64,000 nucleotides of DNA from JANJUO01 sp942492935. Lineage in GTDB: Bacteria > Bacteroidota > Ignavibacteria > Kapaibacteriales > UBA2268. Each line of letters begins with the position of its first letter. Position 1 is the stretch's first letter. A model generated the notes under the pieces. That model had not been told where the DNA came from. It searched no databases and saw only the letters and a list, made by a program, of their open reading frames with translations. This document shows, piece by piece, positions 43,958 through 52,833 of this stretch. Both the position numbers and the translations under genes were made by a program. The stretch spans positions 2,852,001 to 2,916,000 of the forward strand of contig OW818654.1 in the NCBI GenBank assembly GCA_942492935.1. Direction: 5' to 3'.

Positions 43958-44766
43958 ATAATAAATATAAAGCATTCGGTGTAAAGGATTATGCGTATAA
44001 AGAGCGTCCCCAAGCAACTGGCTACATCGGAAAAGAGAAAGATAGAGAGAGCAATTTGGGAGACCACGGAGTAAGAAAGTATGATTCGGATTTGGGTCGC
44101 TTTCTCTGCCCAGATGCTATGTGGGAGAAGTATTTGGCTTATACGCCGTATCATTACTGTAGGAATAATCCTATAAATGCAATTGATTTTAATGGGAAGT
44201 TTAGTGAAAAAGTACATACAGAAGCAATTGTAACTTCTGGTAGAGGCAACGTTGGTTGGGCAATTTTTAATTGGATAATCAATGATATATTTTATTTTAC
44301 TAATAGTGATTTGCACTTTGATAATAAACAAAATTATAACCAAGTAATGAAAGTTGTCAATAATGCTGGTGGTTTTAATAATCTTAATGACCATACAATA
44401 GGAGATTTTTATTCCCACTCAAATTATGTTGATATTTGGCAACAACTTTCAAGCGATGGAACTGTATCTGGTGAGATACCTACATTTAATAATGCATCGT
44501 CAATTCCCGAATTCCAAAAAGCTTTAGAAAATAATTTGAGAACAACAAATTATCCAGACAAAGAAAATGACCCTTATGGACATAATAAAGGATATGAACA
44601 AGAGGGCAAAGGAAATCAAGTTGGAAAGAATGGTGTTATAATTGAAAATTTTGGTGCAAAGGATGATGATAAAAGTGAAGACCCAAAATTGAAAAGTCTT
44701 CACATAAATGCCAAGGATGTTTATATTAGATCATTGAAAGAGAAGGTACAAGATGAAATCAATTAA
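43942..44766 (+). CDS. Rhs core tail 6 fused to a C-terminal toxin domain (orphan Rhs-CT)
   Basis: A 274-residue frame. Residues 1-75 are the Rhs core end: KAFGVKDYAYKERPQATGYI, KYDSDLGRFLCPDAMWEKYL, then AYTPYHYCRNNPINAIDFNG, the usual boundary before the variable toxin tip. The remaining 200 residues are the tip. The segment LNDHTIGDFYSHSNYVDIWQ, with an upstream DLHFDN and a downstream HINAKDVYIRSL, resembles the HET-C / zinc-dependent phospholipase pattern, in which His and Asp residues hold zinc. A membrane-lipid-attacking toxin is therefore suggested. Without the large N-terminal Rhs shell it cannot be exported as it stands, and it is an orphan tip. A probable immunity gene overlaps its end by 14 bases. 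Confidence 0.75.
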   Translation: MMIINNNKYKAFGVKDYAYKERPQATGYIGKEKDRESNLGDHGVRKYDSDLGRFLCPDAMWEKYLAYTPYHYCRNNPINAIDFNGKFSEKVHTEAIVTSGRGNVGWAIFNWIINDIFYFTNSDLHFDNKQNYNQVMKVVNNAGGFNNLNDHTIGDFYSHSNYVDIWQQLSSDGTVSGEIPTFNNASSIPEFQKALENNLRTTNYPDKENDPYGHNKGYEQEGKGNQVGKNGVIIENFGAKDDDKSEDPKLKSLHINAKDVYIRSLKEKVQDEIN

Positions 44767-45456
44767 TATTTGCATACTATTAACTTTAATTGTTTTTACA
44801 GAGTGTTTATCACAAGATATTCAAATCAAGAATTGGCGTTACTCAAAAGAATATCTTAAACAATCAACTTTGCCAGCTAATATTCGTGATTCAATTTTGA
44901 AATATGAAATTAGACAAGGTGAAAATATTTATTTTTTATGGCATTAGATAAATATTTTACAATTTTAAAATTAAAAGATGAGAATTTCTATTTTTGTTAT
45001 TTTGATACAACCTTATTGGAATTTAAGATTTATGATAGTGATAGTTGTTATAACGAAGGTCCCTTTTTTGAGTATTTTACATACAAAGATAACTTGTACT
45101 TATTAACTGTAATAAGAGATAATTCGAAGCAATTTTATTCATATATTTTTAAAATTGATAAAGACAATATTAATTTTTGCAAAAAGTACAAATTACAACA
45201 ACAAGATATAACATATATTTTAGATTACAAGTGGAAATCATTGATAAAAATTAAAAATGGATTATTAAAGGTTTATATAGAATCTTATTCTTTAGAATTT
45301 AATTGGACATGGCTATTCTTTTGGTGGGCACCAAGAGGTGCACCTGATAAATGGGGAATTGATTATAATTCCAGAAAAGATTATTGCTATACTTTGGATG
45401 AAGATTTGAATGTGATTTCAATTGAAGAAATACCGATTGATAAGAAAGATAAATAA
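44753..45456 (+). pseudogene. Probable immunity gene, frameshifted
   Basis: The first frame (44753-44947) starts with a signal peptide MKSINICILLTLIVFTECLS and stops after 64 residues. The second (44938-45456) continues with 172 residues (DKYFTILKLKDENFYFCYFD onwards). They overlap by 10 bases, and together make one exported protein of about 235 residues, so a small indel near 44938-44947 has probably split one gene. Overlap with the toxin tip by 14 bases is typical of a cognate immunity gene. An exported immunity protein would fit a toxin acting on membranes or the periplasm. The family is not recognised. Confidence 0.6.
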
Positions 45457-45499
45457 TCTTTTGAAAATAGAAAATTTATAAATTAATTAACATAAGAAA

Positions 45500-45679
45500 A
45501 TGCGTTATTTATTTCAAGCCACCGGCAACATCGGAAAAGAGAAAGACACTGAGAGCAATCTGGGAGACCATGGTGTAAGAAAATACGATTCAGATTTAGG
45601 TCGTTTCCTCTGCCCAGATGCTATGTGGGAGAAGTATATAAGCTATACGCCTTATCAGTATGCAGGGAATATAAAATAA
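45500..45679 (+). pseudogene. Rhs core tail fragment 7
   Basis: A 59-residue frame: MRYLFQATGNIGKEKDTESN, LGDHGVRKYDSDLGRFLCPD, AMWEKYISYTPYQYAGNIK stop. It keeps 14 residues more of the core than fragments 1-5 before ending in ATAAAATAA, suggesting that the shorter fragments arose from this form by a small deletion. Leader words TTGTCAATAAAATTA and TTATTAAAGG follow, then the antitoxin gene 51 bases after the stop. Confidence 0.85.
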
Positions 45680-45730
45680 ATTTTTAATGAAATTGTCAAT
45701 AAAATTATTTTCTTATTAAAGGGGAAGCAA

Positions 45731-45931
45731 ATGAATACTGAATTAATAACTGTAACAAAAGATGAAATGTATGAGGTAATCAAAGCATATCAAATTTTGA
45801 CAAATTTTATTGAAAAACACTATTCTATTCAAGATATTTATACCGAAGATTTTCTAAAGTCAATGGAAATCATATCCAAAAATCAAAATGAAATAACAAA
45901 AGTTAATAATTTTGAGGATTTTATAAATTAA
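45731..45931 (+). CDS. Antitoxin of a RelE/ParE-type module
   Basis: A 66-residue, mainly helical acidic protein (TVTKDEMYEVIKAYQILTNF) preceded by an AAAGGGGAAG sequence. It is 1 base from the toxin start. The position and size identify it as the antitoxin; no DNA-binding family was recognised. Confidence 0.7.
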   Translation: MNTELITVTKDEMYEVIKAYQILTNFIEKHYSIQDIYTEDFLKSMEIISKNQNEITKVNNFEDFIN

Positions 45932-45932
45932 G

Positions 45933-46202
45933 ATGAGAGAACTTTTCAAAACAAGTAGATTTTCGAGAGATATTAAAAAATTGCCTTACGAAGTACAAAA
46001 AGATGCTTTTGAAATTTCTTTAAAACTAACAGAGAATCCTTTAGATAAATCATTAAATATAAAATATTTAACTGGCTTTAAAAAAATATTTCGGATAATA
46101 GTATTTACAGATTTCAGAATGATATATAGTTTTGACGAAACTTCAGTATTATTACATAGAATTGGTCATCGAAAAGAAATATATAAATCATTAGAAATTT
46201 AG
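45933..46202 (+). CDS. RelE/ParE-superfamily toxin
   Basis: An 89-residue protein with the ParE/RelE fold pattern: FKTSRFSRDIKKLPYEVQKD, the YLTGFKKIFRIIVFTDFRMI strand pair and VLLHRIGHRKEIYKSL at the C-terminus with His-Arg residues. It either cleaves mRNA at the ribosome (RelE) or poisons gyrase (ParE). It is the last module of the array; murC follows. Confidence 0.85.
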   Translation: MRELFKTSRFSRDIKKLPYEVQKDAFEISLKLTENPLDKSLNIKYLTGFKKIFRIIVFTDFRMIYSFDETSVLLHRIGHRKEIYKSLEI

Positions 46203-46358
46203 CAATAATTATATTAGTAATTAATGACAGTAGCGAAGTGGTGGAAAGTAATAAGTATTAATTACTCAACGACTTTTTAAAAATCTTTGGTTTATGATGA
46301 TAATATTAATTATTTTTGTTTTTTAATTTTTACATTTAATTTAAAACAAAAAAATAAT

Positions 46359-47726
46359 ATGTTTTCAACAGTTAAAAATATACATTTTGTAGGTATTGGC
46401 GGTATTGGAATGAGTGGTATTGCCGAAATTTTATTAAATCAAGGTTTTATCATTAGTGGTTCTGATATTGCCGTTTCACAAAATACTGAATATTTGGAAA
46501 ATCTCGGTGCTACTGTATATATTGGTCATAATGAATCAAATATCAAAGATGCTGAAGTTGTTGTTTATTCAAGTGCTGTTCATCTTGATGATAATCCTGA
46601 AACTAAAGCCGCAATGGAAAAGAATATACCTGTCATTAGACGTGCTGAAATGCTTGCAGAAGTAGCAAGATTAAATTACTGTCTTGCAATTGCTGGTACT
46701 CACGGCAAAACTACCACTACTTCAATAATTGGATTAATTCTGATTAATGCAGGAATAGACCCTACAGTTATTGTCGGGGGTAGATTAGCTGATTTTGGTG
46801 GCACTAATGCAAGATTAGGGAAAGGAGAATGGACAGTTTTGGAAGCTGATGAATTTGATAGGTCATTTCTTCAATTAAGCCCTACAATTGCAGTTGTAAA
46901 TAATATAGAACCAGAGCATCTTGATATATATAAAGATTTTGATGACATAAAAAATACATTTACTGAATTTGCAAATAAAGTTCCATTTTATGGATTTATT
47001 GCTTTAGGATTTGATGACAATGGCAATAGAGAAATACTTGCAAACATAAAAAGAAAAGTGATAACTTACGGATTATCAAGACATTGTGATGTTAGAGCAG
47101 ATAATATAATTTATAACGGTATGAATACTTGTTTTAATGTTTATTCAAATGGAATTGAACTTGGCAAAGCTGAATTAAATATCCCAGGGGCTCATAATCT
47201 TAAAAATGCACTTGCTGCAATTACTGTGGCATTGCAATTGAATATTGATTTTGAAGTTATAAAAAAATCTCTTTCAGAATTTAAAGGTGTTTATAGAAGA
47301 TTTGATATTAAGGGTGAAATTAATAATATCCTTGTTATTGATGATTATGCCCACCATCCATCTGAAGTAACTGCAACATTAAAAGCCGCACGAGATGGTT
47401 TCAAAAGAAGAGTTGTCGCCGCTTTTCAGCCACATACATACACGAGAACACAAGCACTTTATAAAGATTTTGCACGTTCTTTTGATGATGCAGATGTAGT
47501 TTTGATAACTGATGTTTATCCAGCGAGAGAAATTCCAATTGAGGGCGTTACTGGTGAATTAATTGCAGAAGCTGCTCAAAGATATGGTCATAAAAATATT
47601 ATCTATGTAAAAACACTTGATAAACTTAAAGAAATACTGCCCTCTATATTAAAAGATGGAGATTTATTTATCACTTTGGGTGCAGGTAATATTTGCAATA
47701 TTGCAGATTTTGTGATGAACAAGTAA
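46359..47726 (+). CDS. murC: UDP-N-acetylmuramate-L-alanine ligase
   Basis: Adds L-alanine to UDP-MurNAc, the first amino acid of the peptidoglycan stem. The start at 46359 (MFSTVKNIHFVGIGGIGMSG) is preferred; the frame from 46287 adds a hydrophobic leader with no homology. About 455 residues is the usual length. Motifs: GIGGIGMSGIAE Rossmann loop, AGTHGKTTTTSIIGL ATP-binding loop, EADEFDRSFLQL, NNIEPEHLDIY, and DDYAHHPSEVTATL with FQPHTYTRT in the C-terminal domain. The gene stands alone here, without the usual mur/fts neighbours, directly after the Rhs/TA array. Confidence 0.96.
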   Translation: MFSTVKNIHFVGIGGIGMSGIAEILLNQGFIISGSDIAVSQNTEYLENLGATVYIGHNESNIKDAEVVVYSSAVHLDDNPETKAAMEKNIPVIRRAEMLAEVARLNYCLAIAGTHGKTTTTSIIGLILINAGIDPTVIVGGRLADFGGTNARLGKGEWTVLEADEFDRSFLQLSPTIAVVNNIEPEHLDIYKDFDDIKNTFTEFANKVPFYGFIALGFDDNGNREILANIKRKVITYGLSRHCDVRADNIIYNGMNTCFNVYSNGIELGKAELNIPGAHNLKNALAAITVALQLNIDFEVIKKSLSEFKGVYRRFDIKGEINNILVIDDYAHHPSEVTATLKAARDGFKRRVVAAFQPHTYTRTQALYKDFARSFDDADVVLITDVYPAREIPIEGVTGELIAEAAQRYGHKNIIYVKTLDKLKEILPSILKDGDLFITLGAGNICNIADFVMNK

Positions 47727-47909
47727 TGAAAAAGTAAAATCTATATTCTTTCGATTAGTAATTTCTTGTTGCAAAGAAAATTGCTGAACATTATTTGATT
47801 CATTATATAGATTTTAAATTATTTAATTTGTAATATTTTTGTATTAGTCTATTTTTATCATTATTTTTGTATTGTCAAAAGTATTGATTAATTATTGGAA
47901 AATATTTCA

Positions 47910-50666
47910 ATGGCAAATGAAATAATAATTAAATTGATGATTGTGTTTGTATTTTTTTCGTTTTCTTCAAATATTTCTTTTTCACAGACAAGTAAAGAAT
48001 TAAATTATAATGAAATTAAATTAAACTACGAAAATACATTCAAATCCTTAAATCCTGATAGAAAAAAGGGCAATAAATGGTTTCAAAGGTGGTTATGGGA
48101 TAATAGATTTGCAATTCAACCTAATGGAATTGAAAAATTAACTCCACAATTTGAAGATGTCAAGAAATTTGTAAAATTTGATAATGCAAAGCTACAATCT
48201 GAAGCTAATTGGATTCCAATAGGTCCTAAAGAAATGGCACCTACTTACGAAAGTCGTTCAGGACATGGTTTAGGAAGAGTTAATTGTGTTGCTTTTCATC
48301 CTAATGACCCTGATATTTTATGGATAGGCACACCGGGTGGTGGTGTTTGGAAATCTTATAATTCGGGTAAAAGTTGGATACCATTAACAGATTTTTTGCC
48401 GACACTTGCAATAAGTTACATTGCTGTTGACCCAAAAAATCCTGATATTGTATATATTTGCACTGGTGATTATGATACAGGTGGTATGTACTCATCCTCG
48501 TCTTATGGTGTGTATAAATCATCAGATGGTGGCGATAATTGGGTTAAAACACAATTATACAAGGATTCTAACTTCAAAGGTTCAATGTTACGCAAGATTA
48601 TAATAAATGCAGATAGTACAAATAAGTTAATTACAGCTGGTACATTAGGTATCTGGACTTCTGACGATGCTGGTGAATCTTGGAATTTTGTTAATGATTC
48701 ATTAATATCAGATATCGAAGTTTCACCTGCTAATCCAAATATTCTTTATGCGGCAATGGGCACTAAATGGGGTTTTTTTGGTTCAGCAGGAGTTTTAAAA
48801 TCTACAGATTTTGGAAAAAGTTGGACAGAACTCAATACAGGAATTCCACCTAAAAATTCAATTTCAAGAATGGAAATTGCTATAGCTCCATCTGACCCTA
48901 ATTTTATCTATGTTTTAAATGTACGTAATTATAGCAGTAGTTTTCATAGTCTGTACATTTCTACAGATGGGGGCGATACTTGGAAAATAAGTGCTGACAG
49001 AACAACAGCACCGAATATTTTAGGTGCGTATAACGGCGATAAAGATGATACTTATGGACAAGGCACGTATGATTTAACTCTTTTGGTTGACCCTGTGAAC
49101 AAAAGTAAAATCTATACTGGAGGAATCAATATTTGGGTGTCTGAAGATGAAGGAAAATCATTTGATATTGCAAGTTTATGGATATATGTGTTTGGAAAAA
49201 GTATCCATGCAGACCATCATTATTCAACGTTTAATCCTGTTAATAATTATTTTTACTTTTGTAATGATGGTGGAATTTACCGAACAAAAAATATTAAAGC
49301 TGGTTCTAAACAATGGATTACTGATTACATTGATAGAGTAGCTGAAAATATTAAACCTGACGCACCAGATACATTAAAATTTCCAACGGTATGGGAAAAT
49401 TTATCATCAGGACTTAATATTTCCGAATTTTACAGATTGAATGTTTCCAAAACTGCTGCAAACTATATTACTGGTGGTACACAAGATAATTCCTGTTTTT
49501 ATAATAATACAGAACAGTGGATTAATTACATTGCTAATTGGGATGGTATGGAAACAATGATTGACCATAAAAATCCGCAGATTATTTATGGAGCTTGGCA
49601 AAATGGTGGACTGTGTCGCTCTGATGATGGAGGCAAAACAATATTAACTGGACTTGCTAATTCAATTAAAGGGAATGGTGAATATGGCTTATGGGTAACT
49701 CCAATTGCAATGAATCCAATAAATCCAGAAATAATTTACGCAGGATACAGAAATGTATGGAAATCAACCAATTACGGGACAGACTGGAACAAGATACTTG
49801 ATTTTGATTCACAGCTTTTTGATACTGTAAATAAAAATTCAATTTCATTAATAAAAACAGCTTATAACTCAGCAGAACATTTGGCAATATTCAAGGATAG
49901 ACCAAACCAATCTGTTTCTGGAGAATTATGGCTGACTAAAAATTCAGGAGAAAATTGGTTCAAGTCAAAAGATATTTTACCGCTTGATTCGATGAGTATT
50001 AGCAGTATTGAATTTGATAATTTGAATCCAGAAAAAATTTGGCTATCAATTTTTTCTTTTTATTCAAATCTTAATTTATTTTATTCTGATAATTTCGGTC
50101 AAAGTTGGACGAATGTTTCAAGAAAATTGCCTTATGGTTTATATATATTAAGTATTGTAAAGGATCCATTTTCCACAAACAATATCATTTATGCAGGAAC
50201 AAATAAGGGAGTCTATTTTACAGATGATTCCCTCGATGAGTGGGTTCCATATATGGAAAATCTTCCAAATGTAAAAGTAAATGAATTAGAAATTAGCAAT
50301 GTAACAAATGAATTATATGCTGCAACTTATGGGCGAGGAATTTGGAAAACGGCAACAATATCATCTTCAGTAAAAAGTAATTTTGTAGATAATTTTGAAA
50401 TTGAATTGTTTCCTAATCCTACTATAAATCATATTACATTAAAATTTGATACTAAAATAAATGATAATAAATACGAGATTCTTTCCAATACTGCTAATGT
50501 GAATATTGTTGATATTAGTGGTCGAGTTGTTTTCAATAAAAATATTGACATAATTAGTGGCGAGAATTGTATTTTACTTGAAACTAATTTGTTATCTGGA
50601 ATGTATTTTATTGAGTTAAAAGCAAAAAATATAAATTTGGTTCGTAAATTTTTTGTTAATAAGTAA
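47910..50666 (+). CDS. Secreted sortilin/BNR propeller protein, type IX sorted
   Basis: About 918 residues from the ATG at 47910 (MANEIIIKLMIVFVFFSFSS, signal peptide ending near FSQ); a TTG 15 bases upstream is a weaker start. After a short helical pro-segment, the bulk is a large beta-propeller with VPS10/BNR blades, each ending in a (S)xDGGxxW or SxDxGxxW Asp-box (YKSSDGGDNW, WTSDDAGESW, LKSTDFGKSW, YISTDGGDTW) and with repeated FHPNDPD/VDPKNPDIVY turns. The last 85 residues are a type IX sorting domain (ELFPNPTINHITLKF, IVDISGRVVFNK, LSGMYFIELKAKN). Related proteins are widespread surface proteins of FCB bacteria; ligand unknown. It is co-oriented with murC and a lipoprotein peptidase but separately transcribed, judging by spacers. 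Confidence 0.88.
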   Translation: MANEIIIKLMIVFVFFSFSSNISFSQTSKELNYNEIKLNYENTFKSLNPDRKKGNKWFQRWLWDNRFAIQPNGIEKLTPQFEDVKKFVKFDNAKLQSEANWIPIGPKEMAPTYESRSGHGLGRVNCVAFHPNDPDILWIGTPGGGVWKSYNSGKSWIPLTDFLPTLAISYIAVDPKNPDIVYICTGDYDTGGMYSSSSYGVYKSSDGGDNWVKTQLYKDSNFKGSMLRKIIINADSTNKLITAGTLGIWTSDDAGESWNFVNDSLISDIEVSPANPNILYAAMGTKWGFFGSAGVLKSTDFGKSWTELNTGIPPKNSISRMEIAIAPSDPNFIYVLNVRNYSSSFHSLYISTDGGDTWKISADRTTAPNILGAYNGDKDDTYGQGTYDLTLLVDPVNKSKIYTGGINIWVSEDEGKSFDIASLWIYVFGKSIHADHHYSTFNPVNNYFYFCNDGGIYRTKNIKAGSKQWITDYIDRVAENIKPDAPDTLKFPTVWENLSSGLNISEFYRLNVSKTAANYITGGTQDNSCFYNNTEQWINYIANWDGMETMIDHKNPQIIYGAWQNGGLCRSDDGGKTILTGLANSIKGNGEYGLWVTPIAMNPINPEIIYAGYRNVWKSTNYGTDWNKILDFDSQLFDTVNKNSISLIKTAYNSAEHLAIFKDRPNQSVSGELWLTKNSGENWFKSKDILPLDSMSISSIEFDNLNPEKIWLSIFSFYSNLNLFYSDNFGQSWTNVSRKLPYGLYILSIVKDPFSTNNIIYAGTNKGVYFTDDSLDEWVPYMENLPNVKVNELEISNVTNELYAATYGRGIWKTATISSSVKSNFVDNFEIELFPNPTINHITLKFDTKINDNKYEILSNTANVNIVDISGRVVFNKNIDIISGENCILLETNLLSGMYFIELKAKNINLVRKFFVNK

Positions 50667-50745
50667 TTTTGATAAAAGTTACTATTTTGTCATTAATTCA
50701 ATTATTGTTAAATTAAATTTTTTTTAAACAACAAATGGAAAAATC

Positions 50746-52800
50746 ATGAATAAATTACTGATTCTTACAATTATCATTATCTTAACTACTTTTTCTTGTA
50801 ATAAATTACAACAAAATAATGTTAAAGGTTCAAAAATGAGTTTTATTAGTGAATCAACAATTAAGAATGTTACAGAACAACTAACAAAGAAGCACGGTAA
50901 AGACTTAGAGTTTAGAATTACAAAAGGAGTCGCACAAGTTGCAGCTTTTTGGAATGGTGATGATGGTTCAGAAGATGAATTTACTAAATTTTGCTTGGAA
51001 AATTTTGTTGCAGACCCAGTACAATTATCCGAATTATTTGAAACAATTCAGAGAAATCAGGAAGTGTTGGTTGGAAACTTTAATAAAATGAATGTTTCTC
51101 TTAAATTTCCACTACATGTTGATGATGGAAAAGCTTTGAATGATCTTGATATGATTTATGGAGGTTTTGACCCTTCATCACATCTATATGAGGATATGTT
51201 TAAAAGTAAAATTGCTTTTGTTACTGCATTAAATTTTCCATTCTATTCTCTCAAAGATAAAATTGAAAAAGGAGAATTTTGGGGTAGAAGACAATGGGCT
51301 TATGCAAGAGTAGGAGATTTGTATAATTCAAGAATTCCTGCTGATTTAATGCAAAAATTCTCAATAATATCTACTGATGCTGACCAATACATAGCAGAGT
51401 ACAATATTATGATGGGGTATTTGGTTGATGACCAAGGAAAAACATATTTCGATAAAGATAAAAAATTGATTTCCCATTGGAATTTAAGAGATGAAATTAA
51501 ATCTCAATATGGACAACCTGACGGTCTCCCTAAACAAAAAATGATTTATGAAGTAATGAAACGAATTATTACACAAGAAATTCCAAAAAATGTAATCAAT
51601 GATACAACATATCAATGGAATCCATTTTCTAATAAAGTACTTAGCAACGGTAAAAATGTTGAATTTAACTCGGAACCAAATACTCGTTATCAACATTGGC
51701 TAAATACGTTTAAAGTATTAAAAGAAATGGATCCATATTGTCCAAATTATCCAACTTATATTTCACGTAAATTTGACCAAGAAATGGAAATGCCTCAGGA
51801 AGATGTTGAAAAATTATTTGTTGATTTAGTTTCATCACCTACTGTTAAGAAGGTAGCTGAATTAATTAAAAGTAGATTAGGTCGTGATTTAGAACCTTAT
51901 GATATTTGGTATGATGGATTTAAAGCACGTAGTACAATGAATCAAGACGAATTGACAAATATTACAAGAAATAAATATCCAAATCCAATGGCATTTGAAA
52001 ATGATATGCCAAATATGCTTATGAATTTGGGTTTTACTGCTGATAAAGCAAAGTATATTGCTGAAAAAATTGCAGTTGATGGTTCAAGAGGTGCAGGTCA
52101 TGCTTGGGGTGCCGCTATGAAATCTGACAAAGCACGATTACGCTCAAGAATCAGCAAAGATGGAATGGATTATAAGGGTTACAATATCGCTATTCATGAA
52201 TTTGGTCATAATGTAGAGCAAACTTTAACTCTTTATGATGTTGATTATTATATGCTTTATGGAGTACCAAATACTGCCTTTACTGAAGCTATGGCTTTTA
52301 TTTTTCAACAACGTGATTTGATGCTTCTTGGCAAAACAAATACAGATGTGAATGCTAAATATCTACATTCGTTAGATAATTTCTGGTCTTGCTATGAAAT
52401 TATGGGTGTAGCAATTATGGATATGAGAGTTTGGAAATGGCTTTATGCTAATCCAAATGCAACTGCCGAAGATTTGAAAAATGAAGTAATTAGAGTTGCC
52501 AAAGATGTTTGGAATAGTTATTACGCACCTATTTTCGGACAAAAAGACCAACCAATATTAGCAATTTATTCTCATACTATTACAAATCCTTTATATTTAT
52601 CTGCATATCCTATTGGACATTTAATTGAATTTCAAGTTGAGCAATTTGCAGAAGGTAAAAATTTGGCAAATGTTCTTGAATCAGTATTAATAAAAGGTAG
52701 AATTACTCCAAATGCTTGGATGATGGAAGCAGTTGGCGCTCCTTTATCAACAGTACCAGTTATTAATGCAACCGAAGAAGCATTGAAATTTGTAAAATAA
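50746..52800 (+). CDS. Lipoprotein zinc metallopeptidase-like protein
   Basis: A 684-residue lipoprotein: MNKLLILTIIIILTTFSC ends in a lipobox Cys. The catalytic motif HEFGH (in YNIAIHEFGHNVEQ, near residue 484) is an HExxH zinc site, and a Glu in NTAFTEAMAFIFQQ about 29 residues beyond the first His is a candidate third ligand, the gluzincin pattern. The protein begins with a helical domain rich in charged residues and resembles M3/M49-sized peptidases in length, but I could not assign a family. It would hydrolyse peptides in the periplasm or at the outer membrane. Some relatives with this layout are annotated only as hypothetical. Confidence 0.7.
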   Translation: MNKLLILTIIIILTTFSCNKLQQNNVKGSKMSFISESTIKNVTEQLTKKHGKDLEFRITKGVAQVAAFWNGDDGSEDEFTKFCLENFVADPVQLSELFETIQRNQEVLVGNFNKMNVSLKFPLHVDDGKALNDLDMIYGGFDPSSHLYEDMFKSKIAFVTALNFPFYSLKDKIEKGEFWGRRQWAYARVGDLYNSRIPADLMQKFSIISTDADQYIAEYNIMMGYLVDDQGKTYFDKDKKLISHWNLRDEIKSQYGQPDGLPKQKMIYEVMKRIITQEIPKNVINDTTYQWNPFSNKVLSNGKNVEFNSEPNTRYQHWLNTFKVLKEMDPYCPNYPTYISRKFDQEMEMPQEDVEKLFVDLVSSPTVKKVAELIKSRLGRDLEPYDIWYDGFKARSTMNQDELTNITRNKYPNPMAFENDMPNMLMNLGFTADKAKYIAEKIAVDGSRGAGHAWGAAMKSDKARLRSRISKDGMDYKGYNIAIHEFGHNVEQTLTLYDVDYYMLYGVPNTAFTEAMAFIFQQRDLMLLGKTNTDVNAKYLHSLDNFWSCYEIMGVAIMDMRVWKWLYANPNATAEDLKNEVIRVAKDVWNSYYAPIFGQKDQPILAIYSHTITNPLYLSAYPIGHLIEFQVEQFAEGKNLANVLESVLIKGRITPNAWMMEAVGAPLSTVPVINATEEALKFVK

Positions 52801-52833
52801 TTTTAAAAATTCATTAAAACAATTACTAACAGT

